From Promethearchaeota archaeon (lineage in GTDB: Archaea > Asgardarchaeota > Lokiarchaeia > Sigyniarchaeales > SOKP01), in NCBI GenBank assembly GCA_019058425.1, contig JAHPYZ010000006.1:1-60110 (forward strand): a DNA stretch of 60,110 bases, given 5' to 3'. Shown here piece by piece: positions 8,596-17,328 of this stretch. Positions within the stretch are counted from its first letter, which is position 1. The number at the start of each line of letters is the position of its first letter. The notes beneath the pieces are model-generated. The model searched no databases, was not told the DNA's origin, and worked only from the letters and a program-made list of their open reading frames with translations. Position numbers and translations under genes: made by a program.

Positions 8596-9801
8596 CTAAT
8601 AAAGATGTAGTTTTACATCACATTGTTTACAATGACTTTCCTTTAATTTTTCATAACAATCCTCATGGTAAAGAGCGTTACATTGAAGGTTTCCACATTG
8701 AACTGCTGATTGTCCTTTATCAAATATCAATTGACAAACCGGACATGCTTTAAATAGTGCTTCATCTCCAAGCACACCCACATCTTGAATATATTTAGCA
8801 GGCATAATTTCAGGTTTTTTAGCTGTTTCTTCCTTTATTCCCTTCGTTAGAACACGTAGTTTTTGAATTTGAGTAACTTCTTTGGGTATTTTAATAAGAT
8901 AAAAGCAATGAGGACATCTTGCTGTACCTGATCTTTTTACTTGATGATCTTTTTGGGAATCTGCCCATGCTGCTAAACAATGTATATGAAATGGTGTCGT
9001 ACAATTGGGACAATATCTTCCAGTCACGTAAAAAGAGCCTTTCGTGTAAGGATTTTGATCAGAAAAACAAATTGAACATTTTTTAAAATCTCCCATACCA
9101 CGTATTTGTTTAACACGTTGTTCTTGATCTTTTGTTAAATCTTGTACTCTCAATAAATCTGCTGCTATTTTCCTAAGAAAAGCTGGATTCTCAATCAGAG
9201 TTTCTTTACCAGATCCGTAAGTTTTATAATTATCATCAGCAATTTCTTTCGCAGATCTGATTAAAGATTCAAGATCATTATTGTAGAAATATCTCCCACC
9301 TGTAATATCGCTAATCTTTTTAAGTATATTGTCTTTCCTCACATTACCAAGCCCAAAAGTGTCAATTCTGATATTTAATCCTTGAGCTAAACGTGCCATC
9401 TTTAAAGGATCAGCCACAGTTCTCATATATTTTCCGTCAGATATCAAGACTATTCTGGGAGTCTTAGCACCAATTTTCCGAAGTTCTGCTATTAAGGTTT
9501 TAATTGATAATGCTAAAGCATCTCCCATAGCGGAGTATCCTCCACAAGTAATAGATTCTAAGACTTCAAAGAGATTAGTTTCAAAACTTGATGTTGTAAA
9601 TTCAATAATCTTTTCTGCTTTATCAGAATATTTAATTAAAGAAAAAGCACTTAAATTATCTAAATTAAATCGTTCTTTTATTAATGTTTTGGTCGCAGAA
9701 ATACTACAAGTTAATCGGTTAGGTGTGAAATCCTTTTTAAACATCGATCGTGATGTATCTATGCAAATAACAAGATTTTCGGGGATTCTATTCTCTGACA
9801 T
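8596..9801 (-). CDS. vWA domain protein with two RING-like zinc domains
   Basis: The N-terminal von Willebrand A domain (about residues 8-195) has the metal-site motif DTSRS at 15-19 and the later LISDG at 119-123. A first zinc domain follows with C242, C245, C264, C267, H272/H274, C275, C296 and C299. A second zinc domain at the C-terminus has C353, C356, C369, C374, H379, C382, C391 and C394, a RING/B-box-like pattern. The order vWA then zinc domain then RING recalls the TFIIH subunit p44/Ssl1, and the vWA part also resembles Rpn10. Possible roles are a protein-interaction hub, a ubiquitin-ligase-like factor or a transcription/repair factor. No ubiquitin gene is in the window. Confidence 0.75.
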   Translation of the reverse strand: MSENRIPENLVICIDTSRSMFKKDFTPNRLTCSISATKTLIKERFNLDNLSAFSLIKYSDKAEKIIEFTTSSFETNLFEVLESITCGGYSAMGDALALSIKTLIAELRKIGAKTPRIVLISDGKYMRTVADPLKMARLAQGLNIRIDTFGLGNVRKDNILKKISDITGGRYFYNNDLESLIRSAKEIADDNYKTYGSGKETLIENPAFLRKIAADLLRVQDLTKDQEQRVKQIRGMGDFKKCSICFSDQNPYTKGSFYVTGRYCPNCTTPFHIHCLAAWADSQKDHQVKRSGTARCPHCFYLIKIPKEVTQIQKLRVLTKGIKEETAKKPEIMPAKYIQDVGVLGDEALFKACPVCQLIFDKGQSAVQCGNLQCNALYHEDCYEKLKESHCKQCDVKLHLY

Positions 9802-9922
9802 AAATCATAAACTATTTTTAAGATTTAATTTTTAAAGTATAGTAATTGATTGTTTGGTTATAATCGATTTTTTAAATGTTTATTAATTACTAATTATATT
9901 AATACTGCTTCAATTAGATAAA

Positions 9923-9952
9923 TTTAATTATTTAATTATTTAATTATTTAAT
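9923..9952. repeat. 8-bp tandem repeat, about 3.75 copies
   Basis: The unit TTTAATTA is repeated three full times plus six bases without a mismatch. It lies 70 bases upstream of the GTPase gene start, in its promoter region. Such a short repeat can change copy number by slippage and alter promoter spacing. Confidence 0.8.
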
Positions 9953-10020
9953 AAAAGCTAATTTACTATTAACATTAAGAATATTAGAAAAAACATAATT
10001 GATATTAATTTTGATGTCAT

Positions 10021-11229
10021 ATGTCAGAAAATAGTGAAAAGAGTGTAGCAATTAAAGATTTCTTTAAAAGGAATGTTCTTATTAATGAACTTGATGAAGT
10101 CTTAAGATTAACACCCGATACATTAATAGGTGTTGACAAAATTAGTTCAGACCACTTAATTAATGAAAGTATTAAAACTATTGATGATCTAGCTAATTTA
10201 AATGTTTCAAGTTTACCTGAGATAAAAGAGGTCCTCCCTAATATGTTGTTGAAATGGGTAAAGATAGCTCAGGTAATTCAAAAAAATATAAAAGAACAAT
10301 TAAGAAGACATAAGAAATTATTAATGATTGGTCTAGATAATGGGGGTAAGACTTCTATTCTAGCAGTAGTTCAAGATAAATTCTCAATAATTAAATCTTT
10401 ACTCCCAACAAGGGGTGTTAAAAGAGAGAAATTAGATTTTTTCGGCTATCCAATTATTAGTTGGGATCTTGGGGGGCAAGTACAGTACAGGGAAAAATTA
10501 TATTTCAATAGGCCAGAACTCTTTTTCACTGATGCTGATATTATGCTTTATGTTGTAGATAGTCAAGATCCAGATAGAATTCCCGAAGCAGCAAACTACT
10601 TTCGAGAAGTATTAAAAATCTTAGAAGAATTACATGAAATTCCCTCAGTTTTAATTGTATTAAGCAAAAGTGATCAGGATGCTCGTCAAACACTTCAATG
10701 GCAACAGACTGTAACAAGCATAAAAAATAAATTCAATAGTATTGCTGATGAATTTAAAGATTTCTCAATTGACTATTGTGATACATCGATTTTCCAGAGA
10801 GAGACTATTATGCAGATGTTCAGTATTGCGTTAAAGAAAGTATCTGATACTTCTGAGATTATTGAAAATATACTTGAGGAATTTACTCATCAAGTAGAAG
10901 CGAAAGCTTCAAGTCTAGTCTCAATGGATGGTCTTATATTTGGGAGTTATACCGGATCAGATACCGATGAGATGTTAGTAAATAATACCGCTTTATTACT
11001 CCAAACACTCTCGAACTTCTATAATACAATAGGTTTAATAAGAGAAAAATCTTTAAGACTTGATTTACCTCTTAATGGATTTACAATTCGCGGAGAAAAG
11101 TTATTTGAATACTCAGAATTACAAATCCCTGTATATTTATGGATGCTTTCTCAACATCCCAATTTGTTAGAAGGGAAATTAGATTATTTTAAAGAGCAAC
11201 TACTTCCTCTGATTAATTTATTCCTTTAA
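10021..11229 (+). CDS. Arf-like GTPase with N-terminal HhH-like and C-terminal Roadblock-like domains
   Basis: Predicted signalling GTPase. The Arf-type G domain has G1 GLDNGGKT at 104-111, switch I PTRG near 129, G3 WDLGGQ at 148-153 and G4 SKSD at 215-218, where NKxD is usual. Residues 30-65 look like a helix-hairpin-helix (LIGVDK, SIKTIDDLANL). Residues 285-402 look like a Roadblock/LC7 or longin-type platform (VSMDGLIFGSYTG). The G2 myristoylation glycine of Arf proteins is missing. In eukaryotes and Myxococcus, Roadblock partners regulate such GTPases, so this fusion may carry its own regulator. The gene stands alone, after an 8-bp tandem repeat in its promoter region. Confidence 0.85.
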   Translation: MSENSEKSVAIKDFFKRNVLINELDEVLRLTPDTLIGVDKISSDHLINESIKTIDDLANLNVSSLPEIKEVLPNMLLKWVKIAQVIQKNIKEQLRRHKKLLMIGLDNGGKTSILAVVQDKFSIIKSLLPTRGVKREKLDFFGYPIISWDLGGQVQYREKLYFNRPELFFTDADIMLYVVDSQDPDRIPEAANYFREVLKILEELHEIPSVLIVLSKSDQDARQTLQWQQTVTSIKNKFNSIADEFKDFSIDYCDTSIFQRETIMQMFSIALKKVSDTSEIIENILEEFTHQVEAKASSLVSMDGLIFGSYTGSDTDEMLVNNTALLLQTLSNFYNTIGLIREKSLRLDLPLNGFTIRGEKLFEYSELQIPVYLWMLSQHPNLLEGKLDYFKEQLLPLINLFL

Positions 11230-11290
11230 ATTTTTTAAAATTATTATTCTAATTTTATAATTTATAGTTTGAGTCATTAGTTAGATTTAG

Positions 11291-11521
11291 TTATAATGAT
11301 TCTAATTCCCTATTTGCATCTAGTAAAAATTCATTGCACTTATCTAGCATTTCAATTGCATTTTTTAATTTTCCTACAATCGATTCTAATCCTTTTTCCT
11401 GAGCAATTCCTTGCCATTTTAAGAAACTTTCTTTATGTGTAATATTATGATCTGCCCAATGTTTACATAATTTTGATAATTTTAATATTTCTTTATCTTG
11501 CTTATCCAAACTATCCAACAC
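11291..11521 (-). CDS. Small helical protein with HWxxHNxxH motif
   Basis: A 76-residue, all-helical protein. It carries LCKHWADHNITHKESFLKW near residues 17-35, followed by two amphipathic helices. The HW-x2-HN-x2-H pattern recalls small proteins of unknown function found in anaerobic archaea; the histidines could bind a metal, but this is inference. The listed start is a GTG at 11521, directly followed by TTG; the sequence AAGGTG there overlaps the start, so the true start may be the TTG five codons in. It is convergent with the GTPase gene. Confidence 0.55.
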   Translation of the reverse strand: MLDSLDKQDKEILKLSKLCKHWADHNITHKESFLKWQGIAQEKGLESIVGKLKNAIEMLDKCNEFLLDANRELESL

Positions 11522-11652
11522 CTTTAGTATTAAATGATTCTAAATAATGTAATAAATTGTAACACATTAAATTTTGGTTTTTCTATTTGACTAAATTTAT
11601 ATAACCAGACAATATTATTGAATTACTCAATAAAAAACAGAACTGAAAGAAT

Positions 11653-12048
11653 ATGCAAAAAATTGAAGATTTTGAAGCTGAAGCAATAGTGCGAATGAAA
11701 TGGTTTAACTACAAGGGCAAAGAAATTCTACTTGATGATTACACAAATCTTTATCCAGAGCAATTCGCATTATTAGTTAAAAATATAGCAAATCTTACAC
11801 TTAAATCAGGAAAGAAAGATATTTTACTAATAGTCGATGTAACTAATAGTTACGCCAATAAAGAGGCAGTAAATGCATTTGTTGAAGCTGGAAAGATATC
11901 AAAACATCTATTAAAAAAAACCGCAGTTGTGGGAATAACTGGCGTAAAAAAAATATTTTTAAATATAGTTAATAAGTTTTCTGGAGTAAATGCTAAAACG
12001 GTTTCAACTTTAGATGAAGCTAAAGAATGGTTGATAAAAGAACCATGA
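11653..12048 (+). CDS. STAS/SpoIIAA-like domain protein
   Basis: A 131-residue single-domain protein. The alternating strand and helix pattern, with a central strand DILLIVDVTNSYANKEAV, then TAVVGITGVKKIFLNIV and a final DEAKEWLI, fits the SpoIIAA-like STAS fold. Such domains bind partners or lipids and often act in regulation. No membrane segment or catalytic site is visible. Its gene is convergent with cdhA, 75 bp away, and is not obviously in an operon. Function is unknown. Confidence 0.6.
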   Translation: MQKIEDFEAEAIVRMKWFNYKGKEILLDDYTNLYPEQFALLVKNIANLTLKSGKKDILLIVDVTNSYANKEAVNAFVEAGKISKHLLKKTAVVGITGVKKIFLNIVNKFSGVNAKTVSTLDEAKEWLIKEP

Positions 12049-12123
12049 AGAATTTCTTTCTATTATAATAATATATGAAATAAAGAAAAAACAAAAGAAA
12101 AAAAATAAATAAAAAATAGAGAA

Positions 12124-14469
12124 TTAAGTTCGACACAATCTTTTTAAAAGTGTTGGATCTACAATTTCTTTTGGTTCCCAACCTTTTTCCTTTAGGTATG
12201 CATGAATTTCATCCTTCATATTAATCGGGATATCTGCTTCAACTCGAATAAATTTATCTAAATCGTTTGGGAATTCAACTCCCTTATATTTCCGTTCTAA
12301 ATCGATCCAGTGTGATAATTTTATCATTCGTCCTTTTGAGTTATCTGCTGGTCTAAGGCATAATTTAGCAACAAGACAGATCGCTTGTTCAATACTTTCT
12401 GCAGTTGTTAATAGGTGTTCAGGACCAGGACCAACCAAATGATCAGCTGTTCCATCTCTAGCATTAAAAACTTTCCAAACATCCACATCATCAGATCGTC
12501 CAATATACATTCTTCTATATTCTGCAGCATGTGGACCACAAACTGCAGGAACCCCTACTCCATTAGCCATACTTGCTATGCTAGCTGCTTTTTGGGACAT
12601 TGCACCCCATGCAACACCGACAGCACCAACTCTATTTAAAATATAATCTGCAATTTCTTCGAAATTCCCCCGTAATGGTCTTCGAGCGAAGATATTAGCA
12701 ACTTTAATTGCTGCTCCTGTAATGTGAGGATTAGATACACATGAACCTACATTTACTAAACCGCCTCGATCGAAATCACCAGGAAATCTATCATATAATG
12801 TTTTTCCTTCTTCATCTTTCACTAGACCAATATCCATTGCTCCACATCCAGAAACAACCACAATATAATTTCTTACAAGAAATTCTTCGGCCATTTTATA
12901 GAGCTCCTGAATCTCATGAGCATAACTAGCACATCCAATAATAGCAACAATTCCAGGTATTTCTCCTAAGACAATAGGCGCGCCTACATTTCTGATTTCT
13001 GTATCCATAATTGGCCCGCGTCCTACACGACAATTGAATTTTTCGTTTCTAATCTTTTCTTTAGCGGCATATTGTAGTAAAGTTAAAGGAGACACATTTT
13101 TCATACAATCTCCTTCACACCTTCCGCATCCTAAACAGTCATCAAAAACTCCGGCTAATACTGAAAAATCCCCGTCCTTAGCTAATTTTACTCCTTCCAC
13201 AAGTGGCAAGTCGTTCGGACAATTTCGTTGGCAATTACCACATCCATTACAATTCATTGCCATATCAATGCAACCTTGTTCATCAGGAACTCCGCTTTTT
13301 GCTTTTCTAATAGGTTTCACTCTTACGGCAGTTTCGGCTGCGATTTCCCCAGCTTTTATAGGATCTAAAACAAGAACCCCTGGTTCCTTCCCACTGACTA
13401 AATCATCAATAATTTCATTAACTGGATCGTTAGTTCTATCAGGTAATCCACTCATATTCTTTTCATTCGTAGCAATAAAGGGGGCACCAATTAATTGAGC
13501 TTGTTCAAATGATCTTAAATTTACACATTGTTCATCAACCATTACTACATCTGGTATTCCTGATCGAATAACATGAAGTTGTCTAGACATTGAGCCAACA
13601 ATTTTAGCACCATCATAATATCTGGTTAAATCATGAGCAGTACAACAAATTGCACCTACATCAACTTTATCATCAATTCCTTTTTCTCTAATATAATCAA
13701 CCAATTCAACTCCAGGCGCAACATTATGACCAATCATTAAAATTACTGCTTTACTCGTATCAATTGTTCCCATACCAAGTTCGACAATAGGGACATTAGG
13801 ATCGCCCATAGGAAATCCGTATGCAGCGATTTGAACAGCATCAGAAATTTCCATACCTACAGAATCTGCTAAACCTGCTAAAAAGCTTTTTGATTCATAA
13901 TCTAAATAATTTGATTCCTGTCCTGTATGTCCTGCAGCTAGCAAGTGAGTAATGGTATAATGCACCCATTCCATTGCTGTTTCTAAATCCTCTAAGGTTT
14001 CAGGCTTCATACCTACAACCAATCGTGTGTGAGGCATCTCTACAGCAATATTATTTCCAAAATTAATTGGAACATTCCCATATTTATCTTTTAGCCAATG
14101 AAGTAGATGATCACCATGTGCAGAATGGCATGCTGCACCTATACAACATGCAATTTCAACAATTCGAGATTGTTGGGTCTCCATATTTATACCACATGCG
14201 CCTGTCCGACCTTTTGAAAGGTTGCATTTTCCGTATGTACAGAGACAACACATGTCACAGATTGGCATATAAAATGGTTTGTATCGCTCCATCATTTTGA
14301 AAAACCAGCTTCTTAATGTAGGAATATGTGGCATTGGATGTGGGCCCATTGGTTCCCATTCAGTTTCATCTCCAAAGGATACTTTACCAGTTGTTAATTC
14401 AAATCCTTTTATTGTACCAAGTGGACCTTTGTATTCATCAATTTTTACTTTTGCTCCTCTTTTTTCCAA
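12124..14469 (-). CDS. cdhA: CO dehydrogenase/acetyl-CoA decarbonylase complex subunit alpha
   Basis: CdhA, the nickel-iron CO dehydrogenase subunit of the archaeal acetyl-CoA decarbonylase/synthase complex. It interconverts CO and CO2 with ferredoxin as electron carrier. Near residue 70 a cysteine-rich block (CDMCCLCTYGKCNLS) begins the cluster-binding region, followed by CCIGAACHSAHGDH. Two ferredoxin-type motifs, CNGCGNCQRNCP and CLGCGRCEGDC, lie in the middle. The C-terminal half holds further conserved cysteine blocks such as VSGCGAMD and GSCVSNPH, as expected for cluster C. The length of 781 is normal. The start is TTG. Unusually, cdhB, cdhC, cdhD and cdhE are not beside it. Inverted repeats lie upstream. 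Confidence 0.95.
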   Translation of the reverse strand: MEKRGAKVKIDEYKGPLGTIKGFELTTGKVSFGDETEWEPMGPHPMPHIPTLRSWFFKMMERYKPFYMPICDMCCLCTYGKCNLSKGRTGACGINMETQQSRIVEIACCIGAACHSAHGDHLLHWLKDKYGNVPINFGNNIAVEMPHTRLVVGMKPETLEDLETAMEWVHYTITHLLAAGHTGQESNYLDYESKSFLAGLADSVGMEISDAVQIAAYGFPMGDPNVPIVELGMGTIDTSKAVILMIGHNVAPGVELVDYIREKGIDDKVDVGAICCTAHDLTRYYDGAKIVGSMSRQLHVIRSGIPDVVMVDEQCVNLRSFEQAQLIGAPFIATNEKNMSGLPDRTNDPVNEIIDDLVSGKEPGVLVLDPIKAGEIAAETAVRVKPIRKAKSGVPDEQGCIDMAMNCNGCGNCQRNCPNDLPLVEGVKLAKDGDFSVLAGVFDDCLGCGRCEGDCMKNVSPLTLLQYAAKEKIRNEKFNCRVGRGPIMDTEIRNVGAPIVLGEIPGIVAIIGCASYAHEIQELYKMAEEFLVRNYIVVVSGCGAMDIGLVKDEEGKTLYDRFPGDFDRGGLVNVGSCVSNPHITGAAIKVANIFARRPLRGNFEEIADYILNRVGAVGVAWGAMSQKAASIASMANGVGVPAVCGPHAAEYRRMYIGRSDDVDVWKVFNARDGTADHLVGPGPEHLLTTAESIEQAICLVAKLCLRPADNSKGRMIKLSHWIDLERKYKGVEFPNDLDKFIRVEADIPINMKDEIHAYLKEKGWEPKEIVDPTLLKRLCRT

Positions 14470-14538
14470 AGGTTTCTCACATCAAATTTTATTTCTAGTT
14501 TTATGATTTTTTGATATTTGATTATAATTAGAGTTATG

Positions 14539-14582
14539 TTAGATTTTATTTTAATTATTATATTCCAAAACTCAAAATCTAA
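14539..14582. promoter_or_regulatory. 9-bp inverted repeat upstream of cdhA
   Basis: TTAGATTTT and AAAATCTAA form a perfect 9-bp inverted repeat with a 26-base spacer. It lies 70-113 bases upstream of the cdhA start, where the promoter is expected. It may bind a dimeric regulator. No known operator matches. Confidence 0.35.
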
Positions 14583-14600
14583 TCTCTATTAATTGAAAAA

Positions 14601-14618
14601 AGTGTGAAATTTCACTCT
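14601..14618. promoter_or_regulatory. Palindrome upstream of cdhA
   Basis: The core GTGAAATTTCAC at 14604-14615 is a perfect 12-bp palindrome; with one central-flank mismatch it extends to 18 bp. It lies about 135 bases before cdhA and 112 after the stop of the V4R-like gene. It is a good candidate operator for cdhA. Confidence 0.4.
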
Positions 14619-14729
14619 ATCAAATTTATTCAGATATTGTTATTTTCAATGATACTTTATCTCTTAAGAGCGTAAATTGAATATATCTCGTTAAACACTA
14701 CGCAAGGATTAGTTTGTATAATAAGACAT

Positions 14730-15266
14730 TTACCATTTAACTTTATATTCACAGGTTGATGCCCCTTTCATTCTACATCCTTCTGAATGGTGTTTAAGAG
14801 AAGTTTTTGATCCATCTTCCCTAAACTTATTTATAAATGCTTCTATCAATCCCATATCGAATGAACAAGGATATGGCGTGTCTACTTTCATAATTCCTTC
14901 ATTTTTACCCATCTTTGTGAATTTATATGTACCACAATAACCACCTTGATGGTTCATATTATAGATGTCGCCTATTGAGTTTAGAATTTGTTCTGTTGTT
15001 TTTATGCCTAAAGGTAATTGAGCTTTTTCGAGTATTTTCATTCCTATAACTTTGAGAGTAATATCTCCTAATTTCTCATAAATGATTTTGAGTGAATTCA
15101 AAAATTTTTGTTGAGAATATAAATCATTTGGTTTTATATTTTTTATTCCTTTTTCATCTAATATTTTCAGTGCATTGCTTTTAAAAGCCACCTTACCATC
15201 TACCATTGATAAAATACTGGTACCTAAAATTAAAACTCCGGAAATTTGTGATTTAAATAAAGGCAT
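14730..15266 (-). CDS. V4R-like ligand-binding domain protein
   Basis: A 178-residue cytoplasmic protein. Its C-terminus HHSEGCRMKGASTCEYKVKW matches the ending of V4R (4-vinyl reductase)/HNOB-like small-molecule-binding domains, which have a pattern of C-R-x2-G-x3-C-x-Y and a final W. An earlier YCGTYKF and YPCSFDMGLIEAF fit as well. These domains sense hydrocarbons or other ligands in bacterial regulators. No DNA-binding or output domain is attached, so it may act through a partner. A second V4R-like gene follows upstream on the same strand, 132 bp away, and the pair may be co-transcribed. Confidence 0.6.
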   Translation of the reverse strand: MPLFKSQISGVLILGTSILSMVDGKVAFKSNALKILDEKGIKNIKPNDLYSQQKFLNSLKIIYEKLGDITLKVIGMKILEKAQLPLGIKTTEQILNSIGDIYNMNHQGGYCGTYKFTKMGKNEGIMKVDTPYPCSFDMGLIEAFINKFREDGSKTSLKHHSEGCRMKGASTCEYKVKW

Positions 15267-15398
15267 ATCTTTTCACTTCTTACTTTTAGGTTTAGATCGT
15301 AATTGGCCTATATATATAGATAGATAAAAGTCTAATGTGATCTATATGCTCACAATTTAATATGGAGAATTTAGTTAACAAAAATAGAGAAATATTCT

Positions 15399-15992
15399 TT
15401 AAAGTGTAGATAAGAATTCTGAGACATTTTCTCCTGTGTCCTCATCCACAAGACTATCATCTAATTCTTCTACAAGAAAATTAAATTTAAATGTGCATTT
15501 CTCAGCTCCCAATAAAACACATTCGATCTCTTCACCATCTACATCAATTTGTAAAGCTTCAAACATCCCGAGAAAAATCCCATGATAAAGTAAACAAAGA
15601 TTTTTAGCCATAATGTTATCAGATTCTTCTTTTGATAGTGAATCTAAAACCATAACTAGAATATGTGTTTTTTTAAATACTCCCGATAATTCTCCATAAC
15701 CCATAAGTTCTAACGCTTCAAGATTCCCTAGTAACACTTCTTTTCTTGTAGCTAGAGATTCTGAACTCCAATCTTTGTTATAGAAGAATTTATCCATATA
15801 AGCTTTACCTAAAGTCTTTCCTACCCAAATAAGTATATCATCTGCGTTTGCTCCAGCGAACTCAGAGAATTCGATTAAATCAATAGGTCTAAACATAAGT
15901 AACCGTAAATCTTTCTTTTTATCACCCAAAAATAATTGCCCTAATTTCTCATCAATCATAACCTGCAGGTCTTTTTTAAGCCTTTTCGACAT
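15399..15992 (-). CDS. Second V4R-like domain protein
   Basis: A 197-residue protein that resembles a V4R-type domain. The block GANADDILIWVGKTLGKAYM matches the first helices, and LLYHGIFLGMFEALQIDVDG with CVLLGAEKCTFKFNF matches the end of the fold, but the final cysteine pattern is reduced to C-x7-C. The last 25 residues are acidic. GGGGAT seven bases before the ATG may serve as ribosome site. It precedes the other V4R-like gene on the same strand. Ligand and partner are unknown. Confidence 0.55.
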   Translation of the reverse strand: MSKRLKKDLQVMIDEKLGQLFLGDKKKDLRLLMFRPIDLIEFSEFAGANADDILIWVGKTLGKAYMDKFFYNKDWSSESLATRKEVLLGNLEALELMGYGELSGVFKKTHILVMVLDSLSKEESDNIMAKNLCLLYHGIFLGMFEALQIDVDGEEIECVLLGAEKCTFKFNFLVEELDDSLVDEDTGENVSEFLSTL

Positions 15993-16154
15993 AGTTTATC
16001 CCCAGTTTAATATAAAATCGGAAATAATTAGTTTTTATATCATATAATAGAAATTTAAACGCCGAGATATTTAAATTTAATGTTTACTTCGTCAAAACAC
16101 AATATTAGTAGGATTGAGAGTTTTTTGTTTAAAGTTTCCTTTTAAATTGGGAAT

Positions 16155-17153
16155 TTAAGACGAGATCAAATCTAAAATTGTTGGAATAATATTATCAATA
16201 TTATGGTTGGTTTTTACTGAAGTGAAAAGAAATTTCCATTTTCGATCTTTTATTTTATCTAAATCAAACAATTGAGAAACTTCATTCTTTAAGTTGTGAG
16301 ATTGGTTTTGATAAATTTCCTGAGAATTTAGGACTAAATCAATTTTATTGTATAATAAAAGCAATGGGATTCCATCTAACTCATTATTCCTTAAGACATT
16401 CCAAAGTTCCTTTTTAGATTCCTCAAATCTTCTTTGATTCGCAACATCAATCATATAAACTATAATGTTAGAGTCCTGAAGACCTTTAAGCCATTTCTTT
16501 CTGAAACTCTTTTGTCCTGGCATATCCCATACAGCAAATAACCCATTTTCTTCTGCGGGTATATATTCTATGTTGAATTTTCTTGTAGAAGTAAAATAGT
16601 TGTCCGTAAATTCACCAGTTTTCATCCGTCTTACTAAACTAGACTTTCCAACTTCATCAATACCGAAAAGGAAAACTTTAAAAAATGTTTCATTTTCAAA
16701 ATAATATTCAAAATCTGGAGATATCTCAATTACCTCGTCATAAAACCTTCGAATATCAATAAACATAGATATTAATAAAGTATCAATTTCGATTTCTTCA
16801 TTAAAGGAGTATCCATTACCATTATTTAGCAATTCGTTCAATAAATCCTTGAAAACTTCTTTATAGTCATAAGGATTATCATCATTATCAAAAATCAAAC
16901 CAATAATAATTTTACTGTTAATACAAGAGGTGTATATATTTAAATCATCGATATATTGAGCAATGGGTTCATCAATAATAAAACGATTTGAATTCGTTTG
17001 TTGAATAATATCTACTTTATCATGTTCTTTTATAATCTTATTTACAAGGATTTTATCTTTAATGTTAATAATTTCATTTGGATAACTATAAATGTTTAGT
17101 TCATCTAAATCCTGAATTTTCCTTCCTTTGAATAAGAAGATGTTATGTAACAA
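16155..17153 (-). CDS. Arf-like GTPase with N-terminal longin-like domain
   Basis: Second small GTPase of the window. Residues 1-150 form an alpha/beta domain beginning MLHNIFLFKGRKI and containing KIIIGLIFDNDDN, as in longin-like domains. The G domain follows: G1 GIDEVGKS at 164-171, G3 WDMPGQ at 209-214, G4 NKID at 269-272 and a G5-like TSVK at 311-314. Arf/Rab-like switch residues are partly kept. Longin domains in SNAREs and SRX act as platforms for GTPases, so the fusion suggests self-contained regulation, perhaps at membranes. The start is TTG; an in-frame ATT two codons upstream is possible. No membrane segment. Confidence 0.8.
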   Translation of the reverse strand: MLHNIFLFKGRKIQDLDELNIYSYPNEIINIKDKILVNKIIKEHDKVDIIQQTNSNRFIIDEPIAQYIDDLNIYTSCINSKIIIGLIFDNDDNPYDYKEVFKDLLNELLNNGNGYSFNEEIEIDTLLISMFIDIRRFYDEVIEISPDFEYYFENETFFKVFLFGIDEVGKSSLVRRMKTGEFTDNYFTSTRKFNIEYIPAEENGLFAVWDMPGQKSFRKKWLKGLQDSNIIVYMIDVANQRRFEESKKELWNVLRNNELDGIPLLLLYNKIDLVLNSQEIYQNQSHNLKNEVSQLFDLDKIKDRKWKFLFTSVKTNHNIDNIIPTILDLISS

Positions 17154-17300
17154 ATAAATTTCCAGAATTCTTAATTCCTATAAGTTTGAAAATAAAATTA
17201 CCTTAAAAAAAGTTTGGAATCTTGCGGAGCTTATTTCTTTTAAAGTTTTCGGTTTAAATAATGAAAGGTAATCATACTTTTGCTATTTAAAAAGGAAACT

Positions 17301-17309
17301 AAAAAAAAA
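17301..17309 (-). terminator. Oligo-T terminator after the repeat/zinc-ribbon gene
   Basis: Nine T in a row on the minus strand, 20 bases past the stop of the preceding gene. Archaeal RNA polymerase stops at such T runs. Confidence 0.5.
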
Positions 17310-17328
17310 TATTGCTAACTATGAAGTC

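Noticed and set aside
13034..13498. 154-codon open frame on the plus strand
   Set aside because: It lies opposite cdhA, whose conserved cysteine motifs leave no doubt about the coding strand.
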